A stretch of DNA of 64,000 nt, taken from positions 1,580,968 to 1,644,967 of the forward strand of contig VXAZ01000953.1 of NCBI GenBank assembly GCA_013399875.1, written 5' to 3'. Shown in pieces: positions 51,297 through 62,649 of this stretch (position 1 is the first letter of the stretch; every line of letters begins with the position of its first letter). The notes beneath the pieces were generated by a model. It saw only the letters and a program-made list of their open reading frames with translations. It did no database searches and had not been told where the DNA came from. The position numbers and the translations under genes are program-made. This DNA is from Gymnorhina tibicen. Its lineage: Eukaryota; Chordata; Aves; Passeriformes; Artamidae.

Positions 51297-54200
51297 AATT
51301 AATCCTTATCTATGTCTCCTTAGGATCATGGAGAATGAAGTTTGGCTGATGCAAGTCGTGGCAGATTCCTGAAGCATTCAGGGAGAATTTTGTTGCAGAT
51401 GAGAGGAACTTTTGAGTCCAAGAACTGCTTGCACTTCAGAAGAAAATGCCCATTAGGGAGGTGAAAAACACCACTCCTGTGTGAGCTCCTCACAGTATGT
51501 TCAGCTGGGTAAGGCAGTGCTGTGCCCTGAGTACTTGAGCATGCCCCAGATGAGCTGGGATATCTGTGTGTATCCAGGCAGAGGCATGATCCCCAGAAGG
51601 AAATTAGCCGTATTAGCAGAGGGTGACATTGAGGTTAATCGCCCCCATTTCTGAGCAGAATTCGCTGGGTCTCGAAGCACATGTGGCTATATTGTTTCCA
51701 GCTCTGTAGTTATTTGGGACACAACTGCCCATGACCAACTCCAGGAAAAGTAGGCAGCAGCTGCACGAGGTACTGAAGCACCACCAACCCTGCTGTCAGC
51801 TCTGCCAAAGCTGGGCTGGCAGCACCCCTTAGAGAAGGGCTGAGTTGTGTACAACATTTATGGCTGAGGCTACTGGTCTCTCAGAAACAACCTTGTTGCC
51901 TGTATTTCCTTACTTCTGGAGTCTTGAGAGATTCAATTCCAGTTCCTTTCTGCCTTCTTTCCTTTCCCAGTCCTTTTTCTTTCTTTCTCCTCTTCTTGCA
52001 CGGGACTAGTGCAGTGGAAATCTCCACATCAAAACTGAATTTTGACTACACTCCTCAGAATCCACCAGCCACCTCTGGCACTGCCTTGGGAGATCTCTGC
52101 TTGGTGTAGTCACATCATTTGAGACCACCCAGCTCAGGTATGTTTGCTATAGCTAAACCTGGCGGAAAGCCCTCCTCCCTGTCACCCTTCCTCCCTTCCC
52201 CTTCCCGGGACACTGAGGGAATGGCAGCTGCAGCAGAATTACCTGGCTGCTTTTCAGAGCAACGTATCCCAGAGCAAAGTGAGGCAGTGGCCTCAACCAC
52301 TCAGTATAATTAAACTCAAGCATCATTTTTGTGTAGCCTGTGCCGTGGCAACCGCAGCAGTTATTCCCATTCAGCTGGAAGGTTTAGAAGGCAGAGCCGT
52401 GGTATTTCACAAAAGATCCTCCTTGCAGGCAGGGCCTTAAACCATTTCATTGAATGAAATACACTCAAGAAGCAAAGAGTGCCAGAAGGAGGGAAAGTGG
52501 GATGGAGAAAAATGCACAGGATAGGACCACACTATTTCTGGCTGTAGTTCAATAACAGTTCTTGAGGCAGCACCTGATATACTGTTAGGGTGAAAAAGGC
52601 TTTTTATACCTAGTGCTTTGGCACCCTGATAGCATCTCTGTTTTTTCTCTCATTCTCTCTTGAGTTCCCCAGAGAGGCAATATATTGTCTTCCCTCTAGT
52701 TAAAGGGAGAAGGGGCTAATTTGCATAGACAGGTCACTCTGTTTCTGCTGAAGGTGAAAAGCAAAGGGCTTGCTAATTCATGCACACAGACAGGAGGATA
52801 TAGCAGTGTACTGTCAGCCATTCCAGGGACCATCAGTAAGGCAGGGTGACCATCAGCTTGGCACAGTGCAGGCAGCACTTGCCAGAGCAAACCTCTGGGG
52901 CAGGGTAGCAGAAAGAGTAATGCTGATAAAGAAAAGCCAGTCAGAAAGGAAGGGAAAAGCAGAATAAGAGACAGGGGGTCAGATTGCTTGGTTGTGATAT
53001 TTGACCCTAAATTCTTCTACCACCATTATGGGGAAAGAAATGGTGTGACCACAGTACTTTTGCATCCCAGCTGTTCTGAACTCTTAACACACTCAGCATA
53101 CAAGCCAGGTAATGAAACTGCCAAGGACAGAGCAGAAAGTACAATCTGGGACATGGCAAAAGGTCTGTGAGATCCCTTGCCACCCAGGATGGGCTCTAAT
53201 GTATTATGCTGGAGGTCCTGAGACAGACAGCCAGAACCTGGGTTATGATTTGCTGAAGGGAGCAGCAGAACTGGAGAGCCTAGAGTTGGAGCTCCTGCAG
53301 TCCAGGCTTGGACTTCTTCAGGGCTTAAGGTTTGAGTACTGCTGCCAATGAATACAAAGGAAATTTGACAATTACCCTCAGCTAGTGCAGGAGAATAATA
53401 TCCCGTGAGTCTTACATAGTGCTTTTCATCAAGAGATCTCATGTCTGTGTCGTTACTGATAGTTTTTTATGTCTTAGGAAACAGATATGTGGAAAAGGCA
53501 AGTGACGTTGTCCAAATTTGCCCAGTAAACTGGTGGTAAAACAAATAGGAAACCTGCTGCCTCACACTGCCAAACTGAGTTCACTTGTCACACACAAGGG
53601 AACGAAACATAAGGCTGCTGTCTTCCTCTCAGTCCTTCTGAGCTAAAGCAGAAAGCTCTCTCTGAGGCTGTGGATACTGAGGGGTCCTGTGCCAGGATGG
53701 CAGATGCCTGCGCTGTGTGGGTCCCATGCCCTGTGAGGATCGCTGTCCAGACAGCATGTCTCACTTTGCAACTGGTCTGAAGTATTCCTTCCTCACGTGG
53801 AATGGCAAATGGTGGCGAGGTAACTAGATTTATCTCCCTTGTAGGCCTTTCCCTGGGACTTGGTACACAGGTTCCAGATGGTACAAAGCCCCTGCTGCTT
53901 GGATCTGCACAAAAACCTGTGTCTTCTTCAACCTATTTCACAACAGATTTGGCTCGCTCTTGGTCGGTTGCTATTTGTACAAATTAAGCTGAGCTGCCAG
54001 GAACGTTTGCAAACAGTGAAAAGCAAAGTGGGAAGCACAAAGCAAGTCAAAATAGGTCTCAAATCTGGCAAAATGCCCACAGGTGCTTATAACATTTGAC
54101 TTGCTCTAGCCCATGTATTACCCACCCACACACTCATTCATCCAGCTTTCTGCTGCCCTCACACCCACACATGCTCACCCTTCACAGATTCATTCACCTT

Positions 54201-54780
54201 CTCTTCTCCCCCCCATAACCTCTTCCAAACACAGTCATTCCCACACACAAATATACCCTAGACACGCTCTTTGTTCCCCACATACAAGCACACACACATT
54301 TTTGAGTGCTGAGTGCAGTGACTGTAGGTGGTGTATATACATTCATATAGCAGACGATGCTGTAATCTTATACCTATGCTGTGAAAAAGACTTTGGGATT
54401 AGTGAGCCGAGAGCTCTGATTGTTCTCACTTCCACGTAAAATACCTCTAATCCAGTTTATGGGGCTGACTGTTTCCATCCTTCCCTGAACTCTGCCATTG
54501 TTTTCCAGGGAATCTCTCTTTGTGCTCGTCTTCCTTTTGCTCCACCTTCCCTCTTTCTCCCTATGCTTTTCCTTTTCCACATTGCTGCCCCAGACTGCAG
54601 CGTTTCAGAGAGCTTGGCCATCCCTGTATCCCTCCACGACCTAACACTGGCCCTGATTACCTCACTGAGAGGATGAGCGGGGATGAGCAATGAGCCTGCC
54701 ATGCAGTGTGGGGCACAGGGCAAGAAATCCTGCAAGGTATGGTGAGATCAGAGGCAGAGACGGTAAGTGGTGGGGTGGGT
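51297..54780. other. Gene-free unique sequence
   Basis: No gene or transposon recognised. A pyrimidine/CA-rich low-complexity stretch lies at 54119-54300 (CCCACACA-type words). The longest open frame is 138 codons on minus (53026-53442), with no domain. Confidence 0.65.
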
Positions 54781-54784
54781 CTTG

Positions 54785-54930
54785 CTGCCATCCGAGCAGC
54801 GCTGAGTCCGCCTGGCATCGAGCCTGCCTCTAATGGAATGTGACCCACCGCTGGGAATGAGCTCATCTGTAATCCACTTAATTGAGTTTTATGAGCAGGA
54901 CTCTCACATCAGGGAGCCAGCCTGCCTTCT
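54785..54930. promoter_or_regulatory. Candidate enhancer: TEAD, PITX/OTX, NKX-type motifs
   Basis: Within 100 bp there are two GGAATG (TEAD-type) sites (54835-54840, 54854-54859), TGACCCACCGC (GLI-like, weak), TAATCC (54870-54875, bicoid-class) overlapping CACTTAATTGA (54875-54885, NKX/homeobox type) and TTTTATGAG (HOX/CDX type). CpGs are kept. This clustering looks like a developmental enhancer; conservation is untested. Confidence 0.28.
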
Positions 54931-56330
54931 TCCTAGCACTCACCCGCCTTTGCTGGCTGCCTGGGGAGGAGAAGGGGAGTGAGGGTGCGTGCACTGCTCC
55001 ACCGAGCTGGTGATTGTCTGGCTTCTGATTTTCTGCCTGCCCTGGAGAATGAGCAGGGAGCTGGACAGACATGCTCTTCAAGACACCCACTGCCTCATGG
55101 TGTAATGTTGTTTGCTTCTGCTGCAGGGTGCACAGATTTCCATGTGACTATTGGTAATGCTGTCAGGATTGCAGAGCCTTAAGTTTTCCCAACATTTTGG
55201 TCTCTGTGCAAGTACTGGGTACTCAGGGGAGATGCTCTAATGTATGCATGAACCATCTTACCTGTGAGTCCAAGTGTGATGGGACAGAGTCACTCTGATC
55301 TCACTCCTGCTTTCAGTGTGCAGTGATCTAAGTGGTGGAGCTGCCAGGATCCTGTAAGAGCCTTTGTTTACACTGTAATGTCTTGCCATCTTTAGCATTT
55401 GCATCATCATTTGTTTGTACTATGTGCATTGGTCACATAAGAACCAGCTAACAGAGAAATCTGGCTGCTGTCTGCCAAGGGATTTGCAGGCTTGACTCTG
55501 TCTGGTGAAAGAAGCAGCCTTTTCTCTTGGTGAAGCAGAACAAAGAGAGAAAGAGAAAGTGAGGGAGGGAGCTTTCTCCCCAAGGGAGTGTTACTCTCCT
55601 TGGAAAAGGCTAGTAGAGCCCCTCTGGCATGCGGAATTTGGAATATATTCCCTTCAGTGCTGGCATAAATGTCTATATTTGAAATAAGTACTGGCTACAA
55701 CTACTGCTGCCTTTCTATCACTTCTGGTCTACTTTGTAGAAGAAAACTTCCCATGGTTTCAGCTCAAGTGTTGCATACGCATTGCATAGCAGTAGCTCAG
55801 CAGTTCCACAAATCCGTAACTTTAAGGAAAGGTCATGGCATACGGAGAGGGAAGTGTACTGACACCTTAACACAAAGACCGTAACAGACCTGTGCTGGGA
55901 ACAACAGTGTCACCACTGTGTATTGAGTGATTCCTCAGGTGTTCCTTAAAATCCCCAGACACTGAATTCGTGGAAATAGATGATAATAAAAGGTCTCATT
56001 TTTGTAAATGTGTGCTTTTCGTCCTCATGCTTGCAGACAATACTGAAAAATTGTACCAGAGGAAATCTGAGGATTCAAAACCCAAAGAGGAAATAAAAAA
56101 AATCCATATTGCATGCGGGGTTTTTTGGATGGTTGGTTTTGTTAGGTTTTTTTTGAATGGCATGTTTTTTAAACCAATCTCACAGAGAGGTGCAATGACT
56201 TTCTATTGACATCCCAATGCTGAGCTGCTATAAAGACGGTCCAGGATGGTTCATTGTAACTATGCTGCAGATGAAGTGCTTATTTTCTTCCCTTCTTCTT
56301 TCTGAAATTCAGGACTCCTTCAATTATAAA
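54931..56330. other. Gene-free unique sequence
   Basis: No gene or repeat recognised up to the CR1 copy at 56331. Short open frames of 60-79 codons only. Confidence 0.65.
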
Positions 56331-57452
56331 ATCATAGAATCATAGAATAGTTTGTATTGGAAGGGACCTTTAAAGGTCATTTAGTGCAATGAGCAGGGAC
56401 AACTTCAACTAGATCAGTCTATTCAGAACCCAGTTCGCCCTGAACCTGAATATGAATTCACCCTGAACTCACCCTGAACCTTGAATATTTCCAGGGATAA
56501 GGCATCTACCACCTCTCTGGGCAACCTGTTCCACTATTTCACTACCCTCACTGTGAAAAATTTCTTCCTGGTATGTAGTCTAGCCTCTTGTAGTTTAAAA
56601 CCATTACCCCTTGTCCTGTCACAACAGGCCCTACTGAAAAGTCTGTCCCCATTTTCTTATAAGCCCTCTTTAGGTACTGAAAAGCCTCATTAAGGTCTTC
56701 CTACAGCTGGTACTGAAAAGCCTCATTAAGGTCTTCCTACAGCCTTCTCTTCTCCAGACTGAACAACCCCAACTCTCTCAGTCTTTCCTCACAGGAGAAC
56801 TGTTTCAGCCCTTGGATTGTTTTTGTGACCATCCTCTGGACCTGCTCCGTCGGGTCCATGTTTTTCCTGCTCTGAGGACCCCATAGCTGGATGCAGAGCT
56901 CCTGGTGGGATCTCATAAGAGCAGATCAGGGGGGTAGAATCACCTCCCTTGATCTGCTGGTCATGCTACTTTTGAAACAGCCCAGGATGTTCTTGGCTCT
57001 CTGGGCTGAAAGCACACACTGCTGGCTCAAGTCCAGCCTCTGATTCATCCCTACCTCCTTCTCGGCAGGGTTGCTCTCACTCCCTTCATTCCCCAACCTG
57101 TACTGATACTGGGTTGCCCCGACCCAGGTGCTGGATGTTGTACGTGTCTTTGTTGAACCTCCTGAGGTTCACATGGGCCCACTTCTCAAGCTTGTCCAGG
57201 TCCCTGTGGATGCCATCCATCCTTCAGGGATGGTGTGTCAACCACACCACTCAGCTTGCTGTCATCTGCACACTTGCTGAGGGTGCACTTGATCCCCTGA
57301 TTGTATTGATGAAGACATTATACAGTACTGGTCCCAGAACAGACCCCTGAGGGGCACCATTTGTCACTGATCTCCATCTGGACATTGTGCTTGTGCTAGT
57401 AGTTGACTACTACCCTCTGGATGGGACTACCCAACCAGTTCCTCATCAGCTG
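56331..57452 (-). mobile_element. CR1 LINE fragment with reverse transcriptase motifs, about 1.1 kb
   Basis: This is the longest CR1 copy here. The 3' end (56331) has two CATAGAAT units. The minus strand reads, from its 5' side, RWRSVTNGAPQGSVLGPVLY (about 57389-57314), which is a conserved reverse transcriptase motif, then FINTI and, after a frame change, LSKCADDSKLSG with the catalytic CADD box at 57261-57272 intact. Downstream are the thumb and C-terminal region with several stops and frameshifts (for example a stop shortly after LVG near 57405), so it is inactive. It contains a 36-bp tandem duplication in its 3' part. Confidence 0.95.
56673..56744. repeat. 36-bp tandem duplication inside CR1
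   Basis: Unit 56673-56708 (starting GGTACTGAAAAGCCTCATTA) is repeated at 56709-56744 with one difference in the last base. The usual CR1 has one copy. A smaller CCTGAAC-based triplication lies nearby at about 56439-56480. Confidence 0.93.
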
Positions 57453-60400
57453 TTGTTTTTCAAATAAAGTCTTTTTGTCTCACAGTCACCTAGAATGTGA
57501 ATCCAGCTGGTCAGCAATTCTAGTGTCTTTCTTCTTTTTTCCAGACTTTTGCAAAACAAGCACTGCAGGAACGGAACGTTCTTCCTGTACCCAGTATCTC
57601 ACTCTCACGTTTCCCTTCTGTCCCAGCTCCATGTCCACATATACGAGGAAGGGCTTTACTCACACACAAGGACTCTACTACTCTACTGCTACCAACGCAA
57701 CAGATAAATTTGTTGGAAATTGCTGAAAGACTGGTATTCAGTTGGACAAACTTAGACAGAGACTGCCTTGCAGTCAACAAAGATACTTTTTTTTCTTTCA
57801 TACCGTTTACTTTAAAATCTGCAAACAGTCATTCTAGCTTTATGTGAAGTCCCCAAATGGCCATGCAATCTGGATAGAGGTAACACTGTTCCAGTGAATC
57901 CAATGCTGGAAATATCTTGTCCCAACTTAATTACATTCTTCTGCCATGTCCTTTCACTGTGAAACTCCTGATATGATGTTCAATGCTATTTTATCCCTGG
58001 AGTAATACTTAGCTTCAAAAATGGCAGAAGACCCTTGGTATTGCCTCCAACTCTCTCTGTTTGTAGGATCTGCACAAAACATATGGTACATGGAGAAAGG
58101 AAGAGCTGTTAAAAGGATGAAAGCTGTTCCAGTAAATGTGGTGTTAAGAGCCAGTGGAGTATCTGTCATCGATGAAAGCAAAATATTTTAGGGTATTTGT
58201 ACTTTACGGCACAAACATTTTTTAGAGAAGTTTGGTAAAAATAATTTTTTTGAGAAGTACACTGTCCAGGAAATTTCTGCTGTCATGTCTCGTAGCACTA
58301 GAAATGTCAAAGTTTCTGCAAAGATCTGCACAGTGTTTCACTCCACTGCCACTTTGTTTCCTACCTGTCCGTAACAGCTGGCCTAAGAAAAGACCTTCTC
58401 CACATCATTTGCCTCATGTTTAGATGTTCAGGCAATAGCAGGAGATACCTTGTTTATCTAAGACAGAGGCAATCTTGAAGTAGCTGAGACTGAAATTACT
58501 GCTCTTTCCTCTTTCTTCCCCCACTAAACATCTCCCTTCCATGGTGATTTCCCAGGTTTGCTGGTGTGGCTGAGCTAAAAGCAGGAGACAGAGTACTGAC
58601 AGGTGCTGTGCTATCCTGTGGAGGTCCATAAGGCATCAGCTGTGGAGGGTCGTGCATCTCTCCACTCTCAGTAATAAATACACAGCTTGGCTCTTCAGCC
58701 TCTTCCTCCCCCAGTGAGCTCTGCACATACATCTACAAAACACCCACTCACATGTATGCCTATAAACAAGCAAACAAATCATGCCACCTAAAAAACTAAT
58801 TGAACAATTCCTCCTACAGCCTGGGAAGGAAAAGAAGAAAAGAGAATGCTGGTTTTTTCTATTTCTGAAATATTGAAGAGCTACTTAACTACTATTGTGA
58901 CAGCAAGGTAGATAACTAGGTTGGTTACACGGTAAGAAAGGAAGAGGAAACTGTGGAAGACAGAAACAAAGGAAGAAGCTTTGTGTTGTGTCTCTGTCAG
59001 CTTGATTAGTGGCTTTCTCCTGAATCCTCAGTGGAGTGGCCTCCATGGGTCAATCTCATTAGAGATAAAAATGGAAGAGCTGCAGGAGTCCACACTGAGC
59101 TTTACCCAGAAAGTTTGACAGCAGGGCCACTGCTCAGGCTTGGAGGAACAACAACAAGGTGAGGAGGTGACTGAGATGGAGATGGCTGTGACAAAGTGAC
59201 CACCACTGACCAAGTGACCTGTGGATATCTGTTTGTTCAGGAAGGCACCAAACCACAGGTTTGTTCCGAACAACAAATGAGTGGCAAGACACCATGACAA
59301 GTAGATGCCGAGCAGACAATTTTCCAAATAAGCTGACTAACCCACAGGTGACATTTTCCTACAGGTCCTCAGAGAGTGGATCAAATGTGATTCTAAGAAA
59401 TTAATCTGTTTCACAAGCAGGAAGTGAGGTTTTAAGGTCAGCAGCCCTCATGGGGCAGCATGAAGCCTACAAAATTTTCTCAAGGAAAGACATCTAAATA
59501 GCATTCAAAATCATCAGGATCCTTAATCTAACAGCATTTGATATCACAAAGAAATTGTCAGGAAAGAGGAAAAAGTCTGGAGTTTCTTAGGGCAGCTGAA
59601 CTAGTATCCCAGTCTGTTTTCTAGGGAATATTTTCCATGCAGAAGATTATCAGGTGGCTATCACAGATACCAGGAAGGGGGTCAGGAAACTCATGTGCTG
59701 TATTCAGTCTGCAGTTGCTACACGCAACTGCACTGGGTTTCTCAATGTAAAAAGGGGCTGAGTGATGCTTTCCTACCTCAGGGGTAGAGTGACATTGGGT
59801 CCTGCTTGTGAAATGCTCTTTCATCCTCTAGTGCCACACAGCCTGCCAGTGCTGTGAACAGAGTTACAGATGGGATTGTGGACGCTTGGCATCTGCCCCA
59901 GGGGGCAAGAGGGGAAGAGGCACATGAGGGTATGTGGTGTGTGGGAGAAGTTTGTAGTGCGTCTGCTCCCGCTCTATCAATTCTGTGGAGAGAAAGAATC
60001 TGACATTAACTATAACTGCATGGATTTTGCAAGGTCTGTGGTGATATGAGCTTCCTGCAGTAGATTAGAGTCAATTTCTGTACTGTCAGAAGTGGTCCTG
60101 TGCTTTGGTTTACGTATTTTTGTGGTAGCTGAAGGCTGGTTGGCAGTGTCAGAAAAACACTGCTTCACACTTTCAATGGGATTATAGCCTAAAAAGGGCT
60201 AAAACACTGCTTGGCTCGGGAGTTTCCTGTGACTTCTTCAGTGCTGCTTACAATGCACCTGTGCTATCTACAGGTGTCATAGCCGGGGGTACCACATTTC
60301 CACCCTCAAACCCTCTGAGATGCTCCTAAAATGGGATCCTGTGTCTATTCTGTTCTCTGCCTACATCCCTCTGCTCCAGTTGCCTGTGATCCCAATTGGT

Positions 60401-61040
60401 CTTGGCTCAGCATTCCTTCTGTTTGGAGCTGTGTGGCCCTGTGCTGATACAGGCAGTCAGTGTTCTCAAAGCAAGGTATGGTTAATCAAAGCAGTATCGT
60501 AGACCATTAAAGGAAAACCTTTCTTTTAGACCCCTTTGGTAGTAGGACAGCTGCTTTTCCAGTCCTTCAGTGGATCAGGTTTTTTTGGTAAGTTTGGGCT
60601 CCACAAAGATATTTCCTTTCTCCTGTCTCCGAGGAAATGGTCTTAAAGCCATATTGATGCTTTAGTCCAAATTCTTATGCAAAATTCCCCTCATGACATA
60701 GAAGTAACATTTTCCCAGGAATTATAGCATGTTACTCTCTGTTAGGGACCCTAGTTTTGTTCAGTTAAGGTACTTATTTAGAACTAAGACAATACCTCTG
60801 AAGCTGGTTTATTGGTATTTGTTTAAAAAAACCTCTTCCCTCTGCAGTTTTTCCTGCTCTATGGAGGTAATAAAAACCCTTGTAGCCCTACATGACCCTG
60901 TGAAAGAATTCCTGTTTACCTGCTATATAATATCCCATACCAACTCCAAATCCTCCACTACATTTTCATTTTAATATTTGGTTCTGTTATGAGGTAATGT
61001 GGAGAAATCAAATGAGGATATGAAATCCAGTTTTGCAGAG
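57453..61040. other. Gene-free unique sequence
   Basis: No gene, transposon or long simple repeat recognised. Open frames reach 107 codons (plus 57403-57726, which begins in the CR1 copy) and 99 codons (minus 59028-59327); neither shows a domain. Confidence 0.65.
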
Positions 61041-61049
61041 GTCCCCCCA

Positions 61050-61470
61050 AAATTGCCAGCCTATTACTCTGGCTCTGAATCAATGGCATGCAAGAGAAGT
61101 GCTCTGTGTTGCATCCTCTAATTCTTACTGTTGGCAATCTCCATCGTGTAGAGAAGCTCGCAGAGGCAGACATTCATTTTAATATTCCCATTAGAACAAT
61201 CCTGCTCATACAAGTGATTTAAGCGCAGACTTTTGTTGTAGAAATAATAGCTTAAGTGGAGGTGGAACCTCCTCTATACATCTTTCTTTTTTTCTTTTGA
61301 AATCTCAGGGCCCACAGCATATTATATGTCACAGGAAATATCGGTGTAACTGCATATTATAATTTTCTTGCAGCACGTATTGTGGAACGTATCAATGAAG
61401 TGTCTGACAATGATAACAATACAGAAAAAAATCTTTTTTATGATCTAGCAGATTTTTTTTTTAATCACGC
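61050..61470. other. Candidate conserved block with exon-like segment
   Basis: AT-rich DNA with SOX-type AACAAT (about 61194), NKX/GATA-like sites and retained CpGs. It includes an acceptor-like TTTTCTTGCAG ending at 61373, followed by 33 open codons to a TAA at 61475-61477. The block could be a noncoding enhancer or a terminal exon; the sequence alone does not decide. Confidence 0.25.
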
Positions 61471-61774
61471 TGTTTAAGTCTCTTACTATTTGTTGGTGGT
61501 GTAATATAACAAGAGGCACTGTGTAACTAATGCTACATCCAAAGTGAAAACATTGCTTGTAATGTCTCCTGGCTTGTAAAATAAAATCTTGCCAGAAAAG
61601 GCCTCTTTACCTAAGAGACAGGCGTTTACGTGATCAAGGACTTCCCTCCACATCCTCCCATCTCTGCAATCAGTTGTGTAGTTGTGAATGATGGAGTCTA
61701 CAAATGGAAATGTCAGGCAGAAAGTGTTTATGCAATTTTGAAAATAATGTAGATACTGTAGTTGAATCTCAGAG

Positions 61775-62085
61775 AGATAAGATTACACTGTATGTGTCTG
61801 TTTTTGTGTCTGTGTGTATGAAAGAAAGAGCAAGCGGGAGATTACATTGTGTTAGAAAAAAGGAATGACAGTGTGTATTAGAGAGAGATAAAATTGTGTT
61901 TTCAGGGCCTCTGTGTCAGAACGATTTCATTGTGCAGGTGTGTGTGTAGCTGTCCTTATGCTAAAGAGAAGGTCTGTGTGTGTTTAGAGGGTGAGATGAT
62001 GGTGTCTTTGCATTTAGCCATGCAGAGTGTTAGAGAATGTATGCATGCATGTGTATGCACGTGAGAAAGAGAGCCTATACTGTGC
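61775..62085. repeat. Decayed GT-rich minisatellite-like repeat
   Basis: The word GAGA..GATTACATTGTG recurs in altered forms at about 61781, 61840, 61887, 61923, 61995 and 62074, separated by TGTGTG-rich spacers at irregular distances (roughly 36-79 bp). This suggests an old degenerate tandem array rather than chance. A stretch of alternating purine-pyrimidine lies at about 62038-62064. Confidence 0.4.
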
Positions 62086-62607
62086 ATTAAACATTTAAGA
62101 AAGTCATACCGTGTAACGCTCTTGCAATTTTGTTTACAAAGGAAACCACTGTCAGAGTTTTAGAAACATTTTTCCGAAATTCTGAATTTCCTAGAGCATC
62201 TTATACTTTTTCACTCAAAGCAAATTTAGAAGTTCCTATTAAAGTGTTTGTTGAAGAGGCAAAGCTGTATCTAGGGAAATAGGAATGATAAAATTCTGCC
62301 TGAAAAAAAGTCAGTTGGAATAAATGTTCATTTCATTGATGAACAGCACTTGGAGTGAACAGAAAAAAACAAAATTATCAGCACTTGCATTTTGCCCAAA
62401 GCAAATTTTAATGTCACTTGTTGGATATTTCATGATAAATTCATTCAAAAGAGTGAGTTACCAAAAAACATCTTTCCTTCTAGGAAACATGAACATGTAG
62501 TGGTGATTCAGAAGCTGGGAGTTGTGATATATACCTGCATTTTTAAACAGAATGCGCTATATCCTTTTTCACAAGTAATTTGTGAATCTAAACTTCCTGA
62601 TAAAAGC

Positions 62608-62640
62608 TTTTTTTTTGCTTTTTTTTTCCTTTTTTTTTTT
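62608..62640. repeat. Polypyrimidine T-rich tract
   Basis: T runs broken by GC and CC lead into AATACAG, giving the look of a splice acceptor at 62647. Homopolymer tracts like this are common in noncoding DNA. Confidence 0.85.
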
Positions 62641-62649
62641 AATACAGGC

